From: Woeseiaceae bacterium | Lineage (GTDB): Bacteria > Pseudomonadota > Gammaproteobacteria > Steroidobacterales > Woeseiaceae | DNA: 64,000 bases | Direction of reading: 5' to 3' | Assembly (NCBI GenBank): GCA_021773035.1 | Contig: JAJFKU010000074.1 | Coordinates: 19,771 to 83,770, forward strand | Shown: piece after piece, positions 1-9,518 of the stretch | Layout: each line of letters begins with the position of its first letter | Position numbering within the stretch: position 1 is the stretch's first letter | Translations under genes and position numbers: made by a program | Notes under the pieces: generated by a model | Databases searched by the model: none | The model's input: the letters and a program-made list of their open reading frames with translations, nothing else | What the model was told of the DNA's origin: nothing

Positions 1-834
<834 letters not shown>

Positions 835-892
835 GATAGGTCCACCGATTCAGGTTGTCCGGATATACACAGTCGGTAGCGAGCAGGCGCCA

Positions 893-924
893 AAAGGTTC
901 ATTTCGGGAGGAAATTGAACCTTT
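893..924. promoter_or_regulatory. Inverted repeat in the divergent promoter region
   Basis: AAAGGTTCA at 893-901 is repeated in inverse as TGAACCTTT at 916-924, a perfect 9-base dyad around a 14-base centre. It sits between the lipoprotein start (834) and the sigma-factor start (996). A TTGACA hexamer at 935-940 lies just downstream on the plus strand, but no convincing -10 follows. It could be an operator or part of the autoregulated sigma promoter; this is inference. Confidence 0.45.
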
Positions 925-995
925 ACCGACTTTGTTGACACTCACCCTTACGGGTCAGAGATTTTGGCTTTCACGAACGTAACTGGTATTAGCAG

Positions 996-1592
996 ATGTC
1001 TTTCAGGGCTGGCAGATTGCAGAGCAGTGCCGATATTGCGGAATCGTTGATTCTGCAGCGTATCGCCGAGAGCGATCGCAGCGCTTTTGAACGCTTGTTC
1101 GATATCTACCATTCGCGACTTTTCAAGTTCTTGTTCCGTCTGACACGATCACACGGCGCTGCCGAGGAACTGACTAACGACGTACTCCTGACCGTCTGGA
1201 ACGATGCCAGAAAATTTCGCGGTGATTCCAAAGTTTCAACCTGGATATTCGGTATTGCCTACAGACAGGCTCTTGCGTACCTCAGAAAGCAGAGAATGAA
1301 ACTTGTTGCCTACGACGAAAACCAGGTATTGGCGGATACCGTCGGTCAACAATTCGACGAAGCCGAGTGGGTGCAGCAGGGAGTTTGTGCGTTGCCGCCC
1401 AAGCAACGGATTACCGTTATGTTGGTTTACTTTCTCGGACTTTCCTGCGAAGAGGCTGCAATCGCCACCGGTGTTCCGGCGAGTACGGTCAAGACACGGA
1501 TGTTTCATGCACGTAAAAAGCTGAAAACACATCTGGCTATCACAAAGACGCCACGCGCGTGGACGGAGGGTCGTGAAAATGACCGCGACTAA
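996..1592 (+). CDS. ECF-type RNA polymerase sigma factor
   Basis: A 198-residue sigma-70 family protein of the extracytoplasmic-function type. Region 2 spans about residues 30-95 (AFERLFDIYHSRLFKFLFRL, then FRGDSKVSTWIFGIAYRQAL) and region 4 about 130-180, including the helix-turn-helix EEAAIATGVPASTVKTRM. Regions 1.1 and 3 are absent, as expected for the class. The next gene overlaps it by 20 bases and encodes a zinc-finger anti-sigma factor, so activity is probably held in check by that partner. The third gene is a secreted subtilase. The sigma factor may control its own operon and the divergent lipoprotein gene, which is inference. Confidence 0.92.
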   Translation: MSFRAGRLQSSADIAESLILQRIAESDRSAFERLFDIYHSRLFKFLFRLTRSHGAAEELTNDVLLTVWNDARKFRGDSKVSTWIFGIAYRQALAYLRKQRMKLVAYDENQVLADTVGQQFDEAEWVQQGVCALPPKQRITVMLVYFLGLSCEEAAIATGVPASTVKTRMFHARKKLKTHLAITKTPRAWTEGRENDRD

Positions 1593-2220
1593 TACAAGCA
1601 GGTCTCATCAGGATATTCGTGAGTTACTTCCCTGGTACGTAAATGGCACGCTCGACGAGTCTGAGCACAATGATGTAGATGCTCACGTCGCGGGCTGTGA
1701 ACGCTGTAGTTCCGATGTCGAAGTTCTTCAAAAAACCCGCCAGGGCGTTCTTGCCAGGGGTGTAGAACCGATCGTTCCGGCTACTACAGCGGCTGACATA
1801 ATCAGTGCGGGCATTGGAACAGCGACCGAACCCAGGCGCTTTTCCCGCGGTCTGGCCGCATTGTCTGCCGCCGCAAGCATTGTGGCAGTGGGTATTCTGA
1901 TCGCCCAATACTTTGAAAACGGCGTCGATGCCGGCAATCAGATATTCGAAACGGCAACATCCGGTGAGGCAGGCAGCTCAATCGACTACATCCTGCAGAT
2001 ACGGTTTGAGGTTTCGGTCAGCGATGATCGCAGACTGGAGGTCGTTCGCAGTCTACAGGGTACGACGGCGTGGTCCGTCGACGATTCCGGTGTCTATGTC
2101 GTGCAGATGCAGCTTCCGGGTGCGAGCCTCGTGGTTCTTGAAGACATTGAACGCAAGGTTCGGCTACTTTCCGAAGTACAGACGGCCAGGTTCGTAGCAC
2201 TACAGGTTCCGGTGCGTTGA
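1573..2220 (+). CDS. Zinc-finger anti-sigma factor
   Basis: A 215-residue protein whose N-terminal domain carries H38-x3-C42-x2-C45, the zinc-binding motif of the zf-HC2/ZAS anti-sigma family. A single membrane segment at about 94-112 is followed by a roughly 100-residue domain that should lie in the periplasm and could sense a signal. The start chosen is GTG at 1573, six bases after GGAGGG; an in-frame ATG at 1579 is the alternative. The gene overlaps the sigma-factor gene, the usual arrangement for a sigma/anti-sigma pair. The signal and release mechanism cannot be seen here. Confidence 0.88.
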   Translation: MKMTATNTSRSHQDIRELLPWYVNGTLDESEHNDVDAHVAGCERCSSDVEVLQKTRQGVLARGVEPIVPATTAADIISAGIGTATEPRRFSRGLAALSAAASIVAVGILIAQYFENGVDAGNQIFETATSGEAGSSIDYILQIRFEVSVSDDRRLEVVRSLQGTTAWSVDDSGVYVVQMQLPGASLVVLEDIERKVRLLSEVQTARFVALQVPVR

Positions 2221-3479
2221 ATGCCACAGGCTACATAAGCGCGCTGTTGTTAGCCGGGCTATTTGTCGTCTTCCCGGTCACGGGCTCCTCTGCCGAGAAA
2301 ACGCCCGACCCGGAACGAGACATACTCGTGACCTTCGACAACCACGGCGCGCGGGCGGGTAACGGCGGCCTTGGTGCGCCCTACAGCCACCGCAAGCGCT
2401 ACTCCGTCGCGCGCAGCGTCCGCCGGGCTGCCGCTGACGTAGCGACCCGCTACAGGCTCGTCGAGATCGAGAACTGGCCGATTCGAGCACTTTCGATTTA
2501 CTGCGTCGTATTCAGGATTCCCGATGGCGTTGAGCGAACCGCAGTAATTGACGCGCTTGCCACTGACAAGCGGGTCGAGTCGGTACAGGTCCTGCAGCGT
2601 TTCGAAACCAACATGGCGCGCGAGGAGAGCCATTACGATGACACTTATGCCGGGCTTCAGTATGGGCTCGAGATACTCGGGATTGCGGCGGCTCACAAAG
2701 CTTCTACTGGAAAGGGGGTGCGTATCGCCATTATCGATGGCGACGTCGACAGGAACCATGAAGACCTCAAGGGCCGCATAGATCGCAGCCGGACCTTTTC
2801 CGGCAAGGGCACGTCGGTCAATGTGGAGCATGGCACAGCGGTTGCCAGCGTGATCGGCGCGAGGTCAAACAATGCCAGGGGTATCGTCGGAATCGCGCCG
2901 CAGGCTTCGCTGGAGTTATTTGTTTCATGCTGGGGCGGCGGCAACGGACAGCCTGCAACCTGCGATAGTTTTTCGTTGTCGAAAGCACTCGATACGATGT
3001 TGGAGAATCCACCGCAGATACTAAACCTCAGTTTGAACGGCCCTCAGGACCCTCTGCTGGAAAGGTTGCTGACAAAAACTGCGGAAGCTGGAGTCGTTAT
3101 TGTCGCAGCAGGTTCCGGCCGGGACTCCGGGCGTGGCGCGTTTCCGTCGAGTATGGACTGCGTCCTTGGAGTCCACAGCAGCGTAAGCGCGAATGACGAG
3201 GAAGCACTGTTCGCTAACCTGTTATACGCGCCGGGCGATCGGATACTGGTAGCGGTACCAACGGATCAATACGATTTTCGTTCGGGCAGTTCCCTGGCGG
3301 CTGCGCATGTCAGCGGCGTGATCGCGCTGTTATTGGCCGTAGCGCCGGATCTGTCGCCAGACTCGATTCATCGTATTCTCGTTCGCTCGCAAGACGTCGC
3401 CGGTCCCGCTCTTTCCATTAACGCCTGCCAGGCAATGAACCTCGCTACCGGGCAGCCGAGTTGCAGCGATCACTTCTAA
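2217..3479 (+). CDS. S8 family serine peptidase (subtilase), exported
   Basis: A 420-residue subtilisin-like protease with an N-terminal signal sequence (about residues 1-26), a pro-region and a catalytic domain from about 145. The triad is visible: D174 in AIIDGDVD, H205 in EHGTAVAS and S359 in SGSSLAAAHVSG. The oxyanion-hole position, normally Asn in an AAGN motif, is Ser (S300 in VAAGSGRDSG), so catalysis may be weak or altered. The start is a TTG that overlaps the stop of the anti-sigma gene (TTGA), so the three genes are probably translationally coupled. Its 3' end overlaps the convergent porin gene by 4 bases. A link between the protease and the sigma pathway is plausible but unproven. 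Confidence 0.85.
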   Translation: MNATGYISALLLAGLFVVFPVTGSSAEKTPDPERDILVTFDNHGARAGNGGLGAPYSHRKRYSVARSVRRAAADVATRYRLVEIENWPIRALSIYCVVFRIPDGVERTAVIDALATDKRVESVQVLQRFETNMAREESHYDDTYAGLQYGLEILGIAAAHKASTGKGVRIAIIDGDVDRNHEDLKGRIDRSRTFSGKGTSVNVEHGTAVASVIGARSNNARGIVGIAPQASLELFVSCWGGGNGQPATCDSFSLSKALDTMLENPPQILNLSLNGPQDPLLERLLTKTAEAGVVIVAAGSGRDSGRGAFPSSMDCVLGVHSSVSANDEEALFANLLYAPGDRILVAVPTDQYDFRSGSSLAAAHVSGVIALLLAVAPDLSPDSIHRILVRSQDVAGPALSINACQAMNLATGQPSCSDHF

Positions 3480-4198
3480 AACGGCAGCGGAATCTGTATA
3501 GCGAGAACAAGGCGTGACTTCGAGCGTTCCGGGCTGCTGATGAAGGGCACCCAGCGACCAGCCTCATGGTAGCGGAGATCGATATCCGCCCACCTGAAAG
3601 CGCCGGTAACACCCGTTTGCCAATAGGTGTACGCGCCGCCGCTCAGGTTCGAAGTGTCGTAGCGTCCGGCACCGCCACTGACCGACCAACGACTGCTCAG
3701 TGGCCACTCGAGGAACAGATCGACGTTCTGCGCTGACCGATCGGTGTTGAAGAGATCGGGTGAATACGAATATTCGATCCAGAGTCGATCCCTGTAACTG
3801 CCACTAACGGAATATTCCTCGTAACTGTAGTCGATGTCGCCGCTCTGCCCGGGGTAACGATAGGCGACCGCGTGCAGGCTTAGTTGCCAGGTATCGGTGA
3901 CAGACTTTGTGTAACCCGCATAGTAATTGGTTTCGACGTCTCGTTGCCGGTTAGCACCCGTTGGAATATCGACGGTGGAACCCCAGGCGCCAATGAACAC
4001 ACCGTTCGGGAAACTCAGGTCACCGCCGATCTGGACAACGGGATCGCCTTCGCTCTGCGTAATGCCTCGTTTTACGTAGTCGCTGCTTAGAGTCAGGTAG
4101 CCCGTAAACTCGGCTGCCTTTGACGATTCCGATAGTGCCGACAACGAAATAGCAGCGGCCGCGATGTAACAATGAAAATGCATACCGCATGATTTCAT
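3476..4198 (-). CDS. TorF-family putative porin
   Basis: A 240-residue protein with an N-terminal signal (about residues 1-28) followed by amphipathic beta-strand sequence, including AEFTGYLTLSSDYVKRGITQ and a C-terminal strand ending in PLPF. This start of the mature protein and the overall pattern match the gcw_chp/TorF family of small outer-membrane proteins. The ATG at 4196-4198 was chosen because it places a signal peptide at the N-terminus; longer upstream starts add a charged, unlikely leader. No strong ribosome site is seen, and an ATG five codons further on is possible. The substrate is unknown. Confidence 0.8.
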   Translation of the reverse strand: MKSCGMHFHCYIAAAAISLSALSESSKAAEFTGYLTLSSDYVKRGITQSEGDPVVQIGGDLSFPNGVFIGAWGSTVDIPTGANRQRDVETNYYAGYTKSVTDTWQLSLHAVAYRYPGQSGDIDYSYEEYSVSGSYRDRLWIEYSYSPDLFNTDRSAQNVDLFLEWPLSSRWSVSGGAGRYDTSNLSGGAYTYWQTGVTGAFRWADIDLRYHEAGRWVPFISSPERSKSRLVLAIQIPLPF

Positions 4199-4423
4199 CG
4201 CCGGACGTGCGGAGCAAGTAGTAAGACAATTTCGACGAAACTGCCTGCTTGACAACGCGATCTTTTGTGCTAACGGAATATCTATTCTCAATCGCACAGA
4301 GTTTTATCAATTCGGAACCCCTGAAAGAATTCTGTGTCTACGCTAACGAAGTCGTTTCTCCGCAGCTATGCCTGAAATGTGACTGCAGAGGTTCGACCAT
4401 CTGTTACACAAAGGGGGAACATC

Positions 4424-7400
4424 ATGAACAAGCTACGTAATACAGCGAGTTGTGCCATTGCATTCGTACTTACGCTTACGGGCGTGGGTTGGCAAACAGC
4501 ACACGCGCAAGGGGCGAACGACGATGAAGTTGAAGAGGTCGTTGTTACCGGTACGCGTATTCGGCAAAACCCGTTGGATGCCGCATCGCCGATAATGAAC
4601 CTCGATGCAGCGGATCTCGAGCGCACAGGACTGAGTTCGCTTGCCGACAATCTACAACGCCTGCCCGGTATGGGGTCTGCGCTCAACTCGCGGTTCAATA
4701 GTTCCGGAAACTTCGGATCGACGCAGCCCGGTGAAGGTATCGGCGCGGGTGCTGCACAGGTTAATCTTCGTCACCTCGATTCAAAACGCACGCTGGTACT
4801 GGTAGACGGTATACGGTGGGTTAATGCTGCTTCGGCGACTGGTATTCCCGGGGCGCCGGACCTGAATACGATTCCGATCAACATCATCGAGCGTATTGAA
4901 GTTCTGCAGGACGGCGCATCTGCCATTTACGGTTCCGATGCTATCGGCGGTGTCGTCAATATCATCACCAAGAAGAACTTCGAAGGTTTCGCGTTCGATG
5001 CGAAGACCGGCGGCTTCATCAGTGACAGCGATGGCGAGACTGTCGATCTTTCGGCAAGCTTCGGTGCGGTCAGCGATCGTTCGAGTGTGATGTTTTCCGT
5101 TGGCTACGTGGACCAGCGGGAAGTGCAGTCCCTGGACCGCCCGGAAACCCGTTTCCTGTTCGGCCTCGATGGCTGTATCCCGCTGTGTTCGTCCGGAACG
5201 CCGCAGGGTCGCTTCTTTCTGAACGACGCGACCAACCTGAATCGCTTCGGTGGCGTATTTACGATAACGGATGGCGCCGTGCCAGCCGCCGGGCAAACGG
5301 CACTGGCAATTAGCGACTTTCGGAACTTCGTCAGCCCCGATGATCGGTTTAATTTCCAGGAACGCAACCTGACGGTAACGCCGAACGAACGTCTCAACGT
5401 GTTTTTGCAAGGGCGCTACGAGCTGGCTCCACAAGTCGATATCTACATGCGCGCGCTTTATAACAGTCGCAAGTCGAGGAATCGGGCAGCACCGGAACCG
5501 ATTTTCCTCGGTCCGTTCGCGGCAACCAATGGACCGCTCGATACTATCGTTATCGATTCAACGAATCCGTACAACCCGTTCGGTTGCGACATCTCGACGG
5601 CCCTGACGCCCGGATTCGATCCGACCACCGATTGTGAAAACAGCGTGTTTATCGCAAGGCGGCCACTGGAAGCCGGCAATCGCATCTTCGACCAGGATGT
5701 GAACACCTGGTACGTGGCCGCGGGCCTTGAAGGCGACTTCGAAGTGTCCAACAACGACTGGTACTGGGACGCAAACGTCGTCTTTGCGGAAAACCGCGGT
5801 GACCAGGTCAAGCAGGGCGGCTTTATCGTCAGTCGCCTGGTGCAGGCGCTGGGGCCCGTCGACCAGTGCGTCGGTGCTTCCAATGGCTGTGTGCCGTTCA
5901 ATATCTTCGGCGGGCAGGGCGATGGCAGTGGCACGATCACCGACGACATGCTCGACTTTGTCGGCTTCGCGGCGAAGAGTCTCAGCGGCCAGGATCTGAT
6001 GGACGTTACTGTGAATCTGGCGGGTACTATTGCCGAGTTGCCGGCTGGGCCACTCGGGTTCGCTGTTGGTTACGAGTTCCGCGATCAATCAGGATTCTTC
6101 GATCCAGACCCGATTGTAGCCGCCGGGGATTCGAACGGTGTACCGGCGTTCGCCTCGCGTGGCGAATACGACGTCAGCGAGTTTTATGGCGAAGTCAGAG
6201 TGCCGTTGATCGCGGGTGCGCCAGGGGCCGATCTTCTGGAAGTATCGGCAGCGGTTCGTGCGACCGACTACAGTTTTACCGGGGGCGAGACTACCTGGAG
6301 AGGGCAGGTGTTGTGGCGTCCAACGGGCGAACTATCGTTGCGAGGCTCTGTTTCGACCGGACTGCGTGCGCCGTCGATTGGTGAGTTGTTCACGACCGAA
6401 GAAGCGATCGACGAATTATTCGACGACCCTTGCGCCGCCAGCCGCCTTACCACGGATCCTGACACCCTGGCAGGCTGTGTTGCGATTATAGGTGCAGCCA
6501 ATGTGCCGACGTTCCAGCCTAACGAGCAGCTGCGTATTATCGCATCGGGTAATCCGAACCTGAAGCCGGAGGAGTCTGACAACGTCACGTTCGGCTTGAC
6601 GTACTCGCCATCCTGGGTCGACAACGTCGGCTGGATCGAAACGCTGGTAACGGAGGTCAACTGGTACGACATCGAGGTTACCGACGCAATTCGTGTTCGC
6701 GATGCCGGCACGCAGCTGCAGCTGTGTCTTGCCGCTACCGGTCGGGTCGCAAACGGTGATCCAGGCTCGCAACCTGATGCCGATTTCCTCTGCAACGGCA
6801 TCAACCGCAATGCGCTTGGCGCGTTGTCGAGATTCGAGTCACCTCTGGAGAATATCTCCAAGCTCGAAACGTCCGGTGTCGATCTGAGCGTCGATTACCG
6901 CGGTCCGGAAACCCGCGCCGGCTCCTTCGGCGTCAATTTCGTTGCGAGCTTTCTGACGGATTTCGAAGAGACTTTTCCGATAAATGCTGCGGGCACCGAG
7001 TTGCTGCTCGTCGATCGTAAGGGCAAGGTAGTCGCAGGTACGCGGGAACTGGCGTTTCCGGAAGTGCGCTTCAATACGATAGTCGACTGGTACCGAAACG
7101 ACTGGTCGGCATCGGTTACGTTTCGCTGGATCGATGAAGTGCAGGAACGTTGCGCGACGAACGGGTCGCTCGGCGCCTTCCCGGATTCACTGTGCTCGGA
7201 ATTCGTGCCGGGCCTGTTCGATCCGGTGACGGAAACCGGCCCAAAGAATACGCTGGACTCGACCTTGTACACCGATCTGCGCGCAAGTTGGGCACCGTCA
7301 AACTGGCTGGATTCGCGGCTGGTATTTTCGCTGGGTCTGAACAACGTTTTCGACGAGGCGCCGCCACTCTGTACATCGTGTGGATTGAATAACTTCAATG

Positions 7401-7462
7401 CTACGTTACATGACGTGCCGGGAGTCTATGGTTACTTCCAGGTGAGCTATCGCCAGGAGTAG
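4424..7462 (+). CDS. TonB-dependent outer-membrane receptor (1012 aa)
   Basis: The ATG at 4424 follows AAGGGGGAAC and gives a clear signal peptide ending AHA-Q at about residue 29. A TonB-box-like segment (EVEEVVVTGTRI) comes next. The plug domain contains IERIEVLQDGASAIYGSDAI and GGVVNIITKKNF, and a long beta-barrel runs to the C-terminus. The size fits the large receptors used for complex organic ligands rather than simple siderophore receptors. Three Cys pairs in extracellular-loop-like segments may form disulfides. It is monocistronic, with an intrinsic terminator 19 bases after the stop and no transporter or TonB genes nearby. The ligand cannot be told from sequence. Confidence 0.93.
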   Translation: MNKLRNTASCAIAFVLTLTGVGWQTAHAQGANDDEVEEVVVTGTRIRQNPLDAASPIMNLDAADLERTGLSSLADNLQRLPGMGSALNSRFNSSGNFGSTQPGEGIGAGAAQVNLRHLDSKRTLVLVDGIRWVNAASATGIPGAPDLNTIPINIIERIEVLQDGASAIYGSDAIGGVVNIITKKNFEGFAFDAKTGGFISDSDGETVDLSASFGAVSDRSSVMFSVGYVDQREVQSLDRPETRFLFGLDGCIPLCSSGTPQGRFFLNDATNLNRFGGVFTITDGAVPAAGQTALAISDFRNFVSPDDRFNFQERNLTVTPNERLNVFLQGRYELAPQVDIYMRALYNSRKSRNRAAPEPIFLGPFAATNGPLDTIVIDSTNPYNPFGCDISTALTPGFDPTTDCENSVFIARRPLEAGNRIFDQDVNTWYVAAGLEGDFEVSNNDWYWDANVVFAENRGDQVKQGGFIVSRLVQALGPVDQCVGASNGCVPFNIFGGQGDGSGTITDDMLDFVGFAAKSLSGQDLMDVTVNLAGTIAELPAGPLGFAVGYEFRDQSGFFDPDPIVAAGDSNGVPAFASRGEYDVSEFYGEVRVPLIAGAPGADLLEVSAAVRATDYSFTGGETTWRGQVLWRPTGELSLRGSVSTGLRAPSIGELFTTEEAIDELFDDPCAASRLTTDPDTLAGCVAIIGAANVPTFQPNEQLRIIASGNPNLKPEESDNVTFGLTYSPSWVDNVGWIETLVTEVNWYDIEVTDAIRVRDAGTQLQLCLAATGRVANGDPGSQPDADFLCNGINRNALGALSRFESPLENISKLETSGVDLSVDYRGPETRAGSFGVNFVASFLTDFEETFPINAAGTELLLVDRKGKVVAGTRELAFPEVRFNTIVDWYRNDWSASVTFRWIDEVQERCATNGSLGAFPDSLCSEFVPGLFDPVTETGPKNTLDSTLYTDLRASWAPSNWLDSRLVFSLGLNNVFDEAPPLCTSCGLNNFNATLHDVPGVYGYFQVSYRQE

Positions 7463-7480
7463 TTCGACCATTGTCTGCAG

Positions 7481-7507
7481 AAGCGGCGTCCCTGGGGCGC
7501 CGCTTTT
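7481..7507 (+). terminator. Rho-independent terminator after the TonB receptor
   Basis: AAGCGGCG (7481-7488) pairs with CGCCGCTT (7498-7505) around a 9-base loop, and the stem runs into TTTT (7504-7507). It ends the plus-strand receptor gene; the convergent acetyltransferase stop lies just beyond. Confidence 0.8.
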
Positions 7508-7514
7508 CCGCTCT

Positions 7515-8006
7515 TCATCGTTGTTTGTCGCTGGGCGCCAGTTGGCGGTGATAGATAGCGACGGGTCCGCGCAGGGAATTCGCCTGTTCATCTATCCGCG
7601 TCCATCCGAGTCGTTTGACGATGTTTTCCGCGGCATCGGTGGATACGTAGATGGACCTGTATCGCAGCCGACGTGCCTCGTTCTCAATTCCTTTCACCAG
7701 CGAGCTTGCGATGCCGAGATTGCGATACCGGGTCGCTACCACAAGTGCGGCCAGCCACGGTCCGGGAGCAGTTTCCGCGCCAACTGAATCACTTTTCAAT
7801 GCTGCCGTACCGAGGACATCGCCATTGTCGGACATCGCCACGAGAGCGACGGGCAGAGCGTTCCTGTTGCAGCAGGAACTTAGATCTGCCGTGGCGTCAC
7901 CGGGCCCGTTTCGTCCATAGTAAGGCTCCCATTCGCGGACAAACAGTTCGGACAGGTACGGAATCGTGTATGTCACGTCCGCGAGAGGAACGACTCGAAC
8001 ATTCAT
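7515..8006 (-). CDS. GNAT-family N-acetyltransferase
   Basis: A 163-residue acetyl-CoA-dependent acetyltransferase. The acetyl-CoA binding motif is seen in LAALVVATRYRNLGIASSLV (R-x-x-G-x-A), followed by the typical helix IENEARRL and the late strand RSIYVSTDAAENIVKRLGW. The start at 8006 is preceded by GGCGGAG with 8-base spacing; an ATG 13 codons upstream (8045) lacks this. The substrate is unknown, and small molecules or protein N-termini are both possible. No operon partner. Confidence 0.85.
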   Translation of the reverse strand: MNVRVVPLADVTYTIPYLSELFVREWEPYYGRNGPGDATADLSSCCNRNALPVALVAMSDNGDVLGTAALKSDSVGAETAPGPWLAALVVATRYRNLGIASSLVKGIENEARRLRYRSIYVSTDAAENIVKRLGWTRIDEQANSLRGPVAIYHRQLAPSDKQR

Positions 8007-8333
8007 TGTCGAAACTCCGCCAGGTTCGTTTCGGATGGTCGTCATTATCGGTCTCGGGAACGGGCGCAGGTTGGCCGGTACATCTGCAAGCCCTCAATGT
8101 TCGCATCACAGCCCGGTTGCACACAAGCTTTTGGTCTGGCATCTTAAAGCTGTCGAAAAAGACAGGCCGGTGTTGGTTAGTCCGGCCATCCCAACAGGGA
8201 TTCTGACTGGCGTTCCGCCTGCCCCACGACCTTGACCGTACACATGAGTGCACGGAATATGAGGTTGTGCGGACTCAATTCCTGCTCCTGTGTATCGAAA
8301 CCTGACTCCGCATTGAAGAGGAAGATCGATAAC
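8007..8333. other. Divergent intergenic region, no gene found
   Basis: The 327 bases between the acetyltransferase and glyoxalase-fold genes show no convincing coding frame on either strand. Two things stand out: a hairpin GGCCGG (8165-8170) / CCGGCC (8182-8187) with no T-tract, and a weak promoter-like pair TTGACC (8232-8237), 17 bases, GAATAT (8255-8260) pointing towards the downstream gene. Both are low-confidence. Confidence 0.3.
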
Positions 8334-8747
8334 ATGAAACCGAGAATAAGCATGATTACTCTGGGCGTCGCGGATTTACCCCGATCCATTGAGTTCTACG
8401 AAAAGGGACTGGGGTTCCCGCGCCTCGAGTCGCCTCCCGAGGTGGCGTTTTTTACATTGAACGGCAGTTGGCTGGGGCTGTATGGAAGGGACGCCCTCGC
8501 CGAGGATGCTACGGTGTCAGCAGAGGGCAGCGGTTTTAATTCTTTTGCGTTGGCGCACAATGTAGGCTCGGAAGCGGAAGTCGATGAGACGATTGCGCAT
8601 GTGCTGTCCGTGGGTGCAACGCTTGCGAAGCCGGCGCAGAAAGTTTTCTGGGGCGGTTATTCCGCCTACTTCAGGGACCCGGATGGCCACCTGTGGGAGG
8701 TTGCCTGCAATCCTTTTGAATGGATTGGTCCGAGGGATCCGGACTAA
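8334..8747 (+). CDS. VOC (glyoxalase-fold) family protein
   Basis: A 137-residue single-domain protein of the vicinal oxygen chelate superfamily. It begins ISMITLGVADLPRSIEFYEKGLGFP, the first beta-alpha-beta unit with the YEKGLG motif, and ends with SAYFRDPDGHLWEVACNPF, the metal-ligand Glu region. The ATG at 8334 follows GAAGAGGAAG. Many members are annotated as glyoxalase or bleomycin-resistance proteins, but the reaction cannot be assigned from fold alone. It is not linked to other VOC genes of the window. Its stop codon lies within the A-tract that forms the T-tail of the opposite-strand ompW terminator. Confidence 0.85.
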   Translation: MKPRISMITLGVADLPRSIEFYEKGLGFPRLESPPEVAFFTLNGSWLGLYGRDALAEDATVSAEGSGFNSFALAHNVGSEAEVDETIAHVLSVGATLAKPAQKVFWGGYSAYFRDPDGHLWEVACNPFEWIGPRDPD

Positions 8748-8781
8748 AAAAAGCAGCGGCGCTCTCAACGAGCGCCGCTGC
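8746..8781 (-). terminator. Rho-independent terminator for ompW
   Basis: A perfect 12-base stem (8753-8764 with 8770-8781; arms GCAGCGGCGCTC) has a 5-base loop. Read on the minus strand it is followed by seven T (complement of 8746-8752). It ends ompW transcription and overlaps the last bases of the convergent VOC gene. Confidence 0.9.
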
Positions 8782-8806
8782 CTGGGTTGCCCGTTCCAGG
8801 GGGAGT

Positions 8807-9406
8807 CTAGAAACGTCGGCCTATAGTAATGCCGGCGACGAACGGGTCAATCTCAGCCGTTGTCAAAGCGGCGCCGTCGAGCGTCGCATCGGTTTCGATC
8901 TCGATATAGCGGAGATCGAGGTTCAGAAGCCAGTCGTTGCTCAGGTCGAAATCGACACCAATCTGGGCGGCGAGCCCGAACGAGTCATCGAGAGACAGGG
9001 CGCTGCCGGCGAGCGGACCTACTGCCTTGTCGTCGAAGAACACCGTGTAGTTGAGCCCCGCGCCGACATAAGGGTGGAAGGAACCGTTAGTCGTGAAGTG
9101 ATACTGCAGGCTGACGGTCGGCGGCAGTTGCTGGGTTTCCCCAACCTTTACGCCGTTGCTGGCCAGGTCAATATCGTGAGAGAACGGCGCAGCCGCAAGC
9201 ACCTCCAGCGCCCAATTCGGCGTGAACATATAGGTGAAATTGAATCCCAGACCGACGCCGTTATCGACACTGACAACGTCGCCATTGTCCGATTTCGGAT
9301 TAACGGTATAAGCACCGGCACGTACTATCCAGTCGCCGGCTTCGGCAGCGACAGCTACGTTACCAAAAGCGAGCAGCGCAGCGGCGACCCATAAGGTGAT
9401 TTTCAT
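8807..9406 (-). CDS. ompW: OmpW-family outer-membrane protein
   Basis: A 199-residue protein with a signal peptide (about residues 1-20, ending AVAAE) followed by an eight-stranded barrel pattern. OmpW-type landmarks are AGDWIVRAGAYTVNPKS, LGFNFTYMFTPNWALEVLAA, SLQYHF and FHPYVGAGLNYTVFF, and a C-terminal strand ending GRRF. OmpW proteins form small hydrophobic-channel barrels. GGAG precedes the ATG at 9404-9406. The promoter carries a perfect FNR site and the terminator is strong, so the gene is monocistronic and probably induced under low oxygen, as is known for ompW in enterobacteria. Confidence 0.93.
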   Translation of the reverse strand: MKITLWVAAALLAFGNVAVAAEAGDWIVRAGAYTVNPKSDNGDVVSVDNGVGLGFNFTYMFTPNWALEVLAAAPFSHDIDLASNGVKVGETQQLPPTVSLQYHFTTNGSFHPYVGAGLNYTVFFDDKAVGPLAGSALSLDDSFGLAAQIGVDFDLSNDWLLNLDLRYIEIETDATLDGAALTTAEIDPFVAGITIGRRF

Positions 9407-9442
9407 ATTCTACTCCGTCTGTGTGTTGTTCCAATGACGTGA

Positions 9443-9483
9443 AGGATACGGAGTCGCCATAACGGCAACTTGATATGGATCAA
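9443..9483 (-). promoter_or_regulatory. FNR box and -10 element of ompW
   Basis: TTGATATGGATCAA at 9470-9483 matches the FNR consensus TTGAT-N4-ATCAA perfectly. On the minus strand a TATCCT -10 element lies at 9448-9443, which would put the start of transcription near 9436. The box centre is then about 41 bases upstream, the position used at class II FNR-activated promoters. The 5' leader would be about 30 bases. Confidence 0.8.
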
Positions 9484-9518
9484 GTTGGCGGCGCGAATGG
9501 TGCCTAGCGTTATTCGTA

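Noticed and set aside
4781..5434. A 217-codon minus-strand frame inside the TonB receptor
   Set aside because: No domain character, and the plus strand carries the plug and barrel of a well-supported receptor.
8165..8187. Hairpin GGCCGG/CCGGCC as a terminator
   Set aside because: No T-run on either side and no gene ends there.
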